Assembly (NCBI RefSeq): GCF_000377565.1
Contig: NZ_KB898382.1
Coordinates: forward strand, 1 to 44,717
Direction: 5' to 3'
Length of the DNA stretch: 44,717 nt
Source of the DNA: Rhizobium sp. 2MFCol3.1
GTDB taxonomy: Bacteria; Pseudomonadota; Alphaproteobacteria; Rhizobiales; Rhizobiaceae
In this document: positions 42,769-44,717 of the stretch, one piece after another
How positions within the stretch are numbered: position 1 is the first letter of the stretch
How the letters are laid out: each line of letters begins with the position of its first letter
Notes under the pieces: generated by a model
Database searches by the model: none
What the model was told of the DNA's origin: nothing
The model's input: only the letters and a program-made list of their open reading frames with translations
Program-made: the position numbers and the translations under genes

Positions 42769-43188
42769 ATGAACGAACATCGGCCGATCGCAGCCCCCGT
42801 CAATTGCCGCGCGAACCGCCCCGACGCCATCGAGCAGAGCTTCGTTGTCGATTGCCCGAGCCGGCTGTTGTTCGAGCAGATCGCCGACAAATGGTCGATG
42901 ATGATCCTGACGGTGCTCGATCGCGGCCCGCTGCGCTTCAACGCCATCAAGCGCCAGCTCGGCGGCATCACCCAGAAGGCGCTGACCCAGACGCTGCGCC
43001 GCCTGGAGCGCAACGGGCTGGTGACGCGCGAGGTCATTCCGGTTTCGCCTGTTGCGGTCGAATACCGCATCAGCCCGCTCGGCCGTTCGCTGCAGACGCC
43101 GTTCAAGGCGCTCTATGCCTGGACCGTCGACTACCTGCCGGATGTGGAAAAGGCCCGCACCGCCTTCGACGAGCGTTCGGCCGGCTGA
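42769..43188 (+). CDS. HxlR-family redox-type regulator
   Basis: 139 residues. The winged helix is DCPSRLLFEQIADKWSMMIL then LRFNAIKRQLGGITQKALTQ and LRRLERNGLV. Cys29 in VVDCPSR is at the position used by HypR/QorR/YodB-type sensors of electrophiles and quinones; Cys13 is a second cysteine. It probably represses the divergent OYE gene until the thiol is modified. Confidence 0.9.
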   Translation: MNEHRPIAAPVNCRANRPDAIEQSFVVDCPSRLLFEQIADKWSMMILTVLDRGPLRFNAIKRQLGGITQKALTQTLRRLERNGLVTREVIPVSPVAVEYRISPLGRSLQTPFKALYAWTVDYLPDVEKARTAFDERSAG

Positions 43189-43336
43189 TCGCACCTTGCC
43201 GCGCGGCAGCTACTTATTTATCGACTGATGCAGCAATGCGCCGAACCGGCCGTAAATTTGCCGTGGAAGCGGCCGATGCGATCACTATACGGCTGCTGCC
43301 ATCTGAACTCGGTTTGAACTCCACGGTCCCGGCACA

Positions 43337-44236
43337 ATGAAAAAACTCGTCCTCGCCTCGGCGCTGCTCCTTGCCCCGGTCGCAATTGCCGCTGCCGGGC
43401 AAACGGCGACGATCCAGCCCGTCGTTGCGGCCACCATGCCGGCGCCCATTGTCCCGCTATCGTCGGACCCGGGGACCGCGAACACGGCACCGAAGTCCAC
43501 CCCGAAGGTCGTGCCCAAGGCTCCTGCTCCCAGGCAGACGCCGCCCAGGCAGACATCATCCACGAAGCTCGTCGAGCCGCACCTGCGCGTCGCCCGCTCC
43601 GATATCAAGGGCCATGCCCGCGTGGCGCTCACCTTCGACGCCTGCATGGGCAAGGCCGACGAGCGTATCCTCTCGGTGCTGGTGTCTGAACGCATCCCGG
43701 CAACGATCTTCGTCACCGCCCGCTGGCTGAAGCACAACCCGCAAGCGCTGCAGGTCATGCTCGCCAATCCCGATCTGTTCGAACTGGAAAATCACGGCCA
43801 GAACCATATCCCCGCCGTCGACAAGCCGGTGTCGATCTACGGCATCGCGTCCGCCGGTTCGCCCGAGGCTGTGCGCATCGAAGTCCAGGGCGGCGCCGAC
43901 GCCATGCTCGCCTCCGGCATCCCGGCCCCCCGCTGGTTCCGCGGCTCGACCGCCAAATACGACCTCTCTTCGATCGCCCAGATCCGCGCCATGGGCTACC
44001 GCATCGCCGGCTACTCGGTAAACGGCGACGGCGGCTCGCTTCTTGGTGCTGCGATCACGGAAAAGCGCATCTCCTCCGCCAAGGACGGCGACGTCGTCAT
44101 CTCCCACATCAACCAGCCGACGCATGCGGCCGGCGAGGGGGTGGCGAAGGCGATCCTCGATCTGAAGGCCAAGGGCACGGAGTTCGTGCGGCTGCAGGAT
44201 GTCGAGGATCGTGGGGATGATGATACGACGGAGTAG
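43337..44236 (+). CDS. Secreted polysaccharide deacetylase-like protein (divergent)
   Basis: 299 residues with signal peptide MKKLVLASALLLAPVAIAAA and a Pro/Thr/Ser-rich linker (about 30-78). The NodB-homology domain has ALTFDACM (Asp101; the usual second Asp of TFDDGP is Ala102), then HGQNH (His153, His157) as motif 2, FRGSTAKYD, and DGDVVISHIN near the end. The altered first motif makes catalytic activity less certain, though the metal histidines remain. It would act on a cell-surface glycan. No clear ribosome site precedes the ATG. Confidence 0.75.
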   Translation: MKKLVLASALLLAPVAIAAAGQTATIQPVVAATMPAPIVPLSSDPGTANTAPKSTPKVVPKAPAPRQTPPRQTSSTKLVEPHLRVARSDIKGHARVALTFDACMGKADERILSVLVSERIPATIFVTARWLKHNPQALQVMLANPDLFELENHGQNHIPAVDKPVSIYGIASAGSPEAVRIEVQGGADAMLASGIPAPRWFRGSTAKYDLSSIAQIRAMGYRIAGYSVNGDGGSLLGAAITEKRISSAKDGDVVISHINQPTHAAGEGVAKAILDLKAKGTEFVRLQDVEDRGDDDTTE

Positions 44237-44262
44237 GGGATTATTGAGTGAGAACTGAGACT

Positions 44263-44366
44263 GCGGCCCCCCTCATCCGACCCTTCGGGCCACCTTCTCC
44301 CCGCTGGGGCGAAGGGGAGGTTGGAGCGAGCGGCCCACCCCGAGTCTCTTCTCCCCAGCGGGGAGC
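44263..44366. repeat. Truncated RIME-like element
   Basis: The first 40 or so bases (CCCCCTCATCCGACCCTTCG and onward to TTCTCCCCG) match the RIME at 8702, but the matching right end (TGAGGGGGCC) is missing. Sequence similarity stops after TTCTCCCCAGCGGGGAG at 44366, where the IS110 element begins. It is inferred to be a RIME interrupted by that element. Confidence 0.6.
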
Positions 44367-44375
44367 AACCATGTC

Positions 44376-44717
44376 TCATCCATTCACATATTTCGGCGTC
44401 CATTCGGTCTTTCGGGTAAGGATTGTGTTGGCGAGAATGACGAGTTTTCTGGCCACCGCGATGACCGCGCACAGGTGCTCCTTGCCGTTGCCGCGCAACC
44501 GCTTATAGAAGGCCGCCAGATCCGGATTGTGCCGGCTGGCGGTGAAGGCGCACATGAACAGGCTCTTGCGCAGCCTTTCACGACCGCCCTGGATCCTGCG
44601 CCTGCCGCGATGCTTGCCGCTGTCGTCATCATAGGGTGCGACACCGGCAAGGGCGGCGACCTCGTTGCGGCCGGCATGGCCGAGCTCGGGCATGCGGATG
44701 ACGAGGCACAGCGCGCT
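44376..44717 (-). CDS. IS110-family transposase, C-terminal part (cut by window edge)
   Basis: The frame is open to the right edge; visible codons read MPELGHAGRNEVAALAGVAP, DDDSGKHRGRRRIQGGRERL and FYKRLRGNGKEHLCAVIAVA. These are the Transposase_20 (Tnp) segments of IS110 elements, which contain the catalytic serine. The stop (TGA, 44376) lies only about 10 bases from the RIME sequence, so this element has a very short 3' noncoding end, as in the IS110 group rather than the IS1111 group. The RuvC-like DEDD domain and any guide RNA would be outside the window. Confidence 0.88.
   Translation of the reverse strand, partial: SALCLVIRMPELGHAGRNEVAALAGVAPYDDDSGKHRGRRRIQGGRERLRKSLFMCAFTASRHNPDLAAFYKRLRGNGKEHLCAVIAVARKLVILANTILTRKTEWTPKYVNG

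Overview
The window reads as chromosomal or large-replicon DNA of a Rhizobiales alphaproteobacterium, most likely a Rhizobium of the leguminosarum/etli group. The reasons are the high GC content with strong third-position GC bias, a dmeRF-type cobalt/nickel efflux pair, a membrane-bound PQQ glucose dehydrogenase, several RIME-like palindromic intergenic elements, and many LysE, AraC, TetR, HxlR and WYL regulator/effector pairs. This assignment is inferred from gene content, since no rRNA or tRNA gene is present. The window is cut at both ends inside insertion sequences: an IS481-family transposase (left) and an IS110-family transposase (right).

Layout: 1-245 IS481 end. 337-2685 TerC/CBS membrane protein and trans-aconitate methyltransferase (minus), preceded by a structured leader or sRNA candidate with a terminator. 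3133-7521 a secreted EF-hand protein, a cupin, a patatin phospholipase and a zinc alcohol dehydrogenase. 7790-9827 a class IV aminotransferase and a bestrophin, separated by a RIME. 10133-14153 a minus-strand block: TetR, a small membrane protein, AraC, a periplasmic PEBP protein and an MFS exporter, with overlapping genes and two copies of one operator. 14382-17160 a large coiled-coil protein, a phage-type M15 peptidase and a secreted hypothetical protein. 17388-18935 Fe-type superoxide dismutase and an ADP-ribose/CDP-alcohol-type phosphatase. 18943-22311 AraC/SDR, then WYL regulator/LysE exporter, each divergent pair sharing a palindrome. 22453-25028 cytochrome c', a membrane-anchored diheme cytochrome c and a PhyH-like dioxygenase.

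25053-26141 holds a BrnT-type toxin with an unusual HTH (not ribbon-helix-helix) antitoxin; its promoter geometry predicts a leaderless transcript with an operator between -35 and -10. A GNAT acetyltransferase follows. 26142-26673 has no clear gene but holds a structured small-RNA candidate, a RIME-like element and the dmeR operator. dmeR-dmeF, a class A beta-lactamase and a run of small, AT-richer hypothetical ORFs (29144-29954) come next, then a double-hairpin repeat. 30218-35552 has a conserved hypothetical protein, gcd, selO (the AMPylating pseudokinase) and a secreted protein with a glycine/histidine tail. 35672-36309 is a ParDE toxin-antitoxin module with a palindromic operator. 36473-44236 has a DHA2 MFS pump, a DUF1697 protein, oligopeptidase B, a DUF930 protein, an Old Yellow Enzyme/HxlR divergent pair and a divergent polysaccharide deacetylase.

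Most genes are ordinary accessory metabolism. The less ordinary signals are in small regulatory DNA: the BrnT promoter, two structured RNA candidates, hairpin-armed repeats with pair-preserving differences between arms, and an IS110 element that appears to sit inside a RIME palindrome. I did not see a clear new multi-gene defence system.
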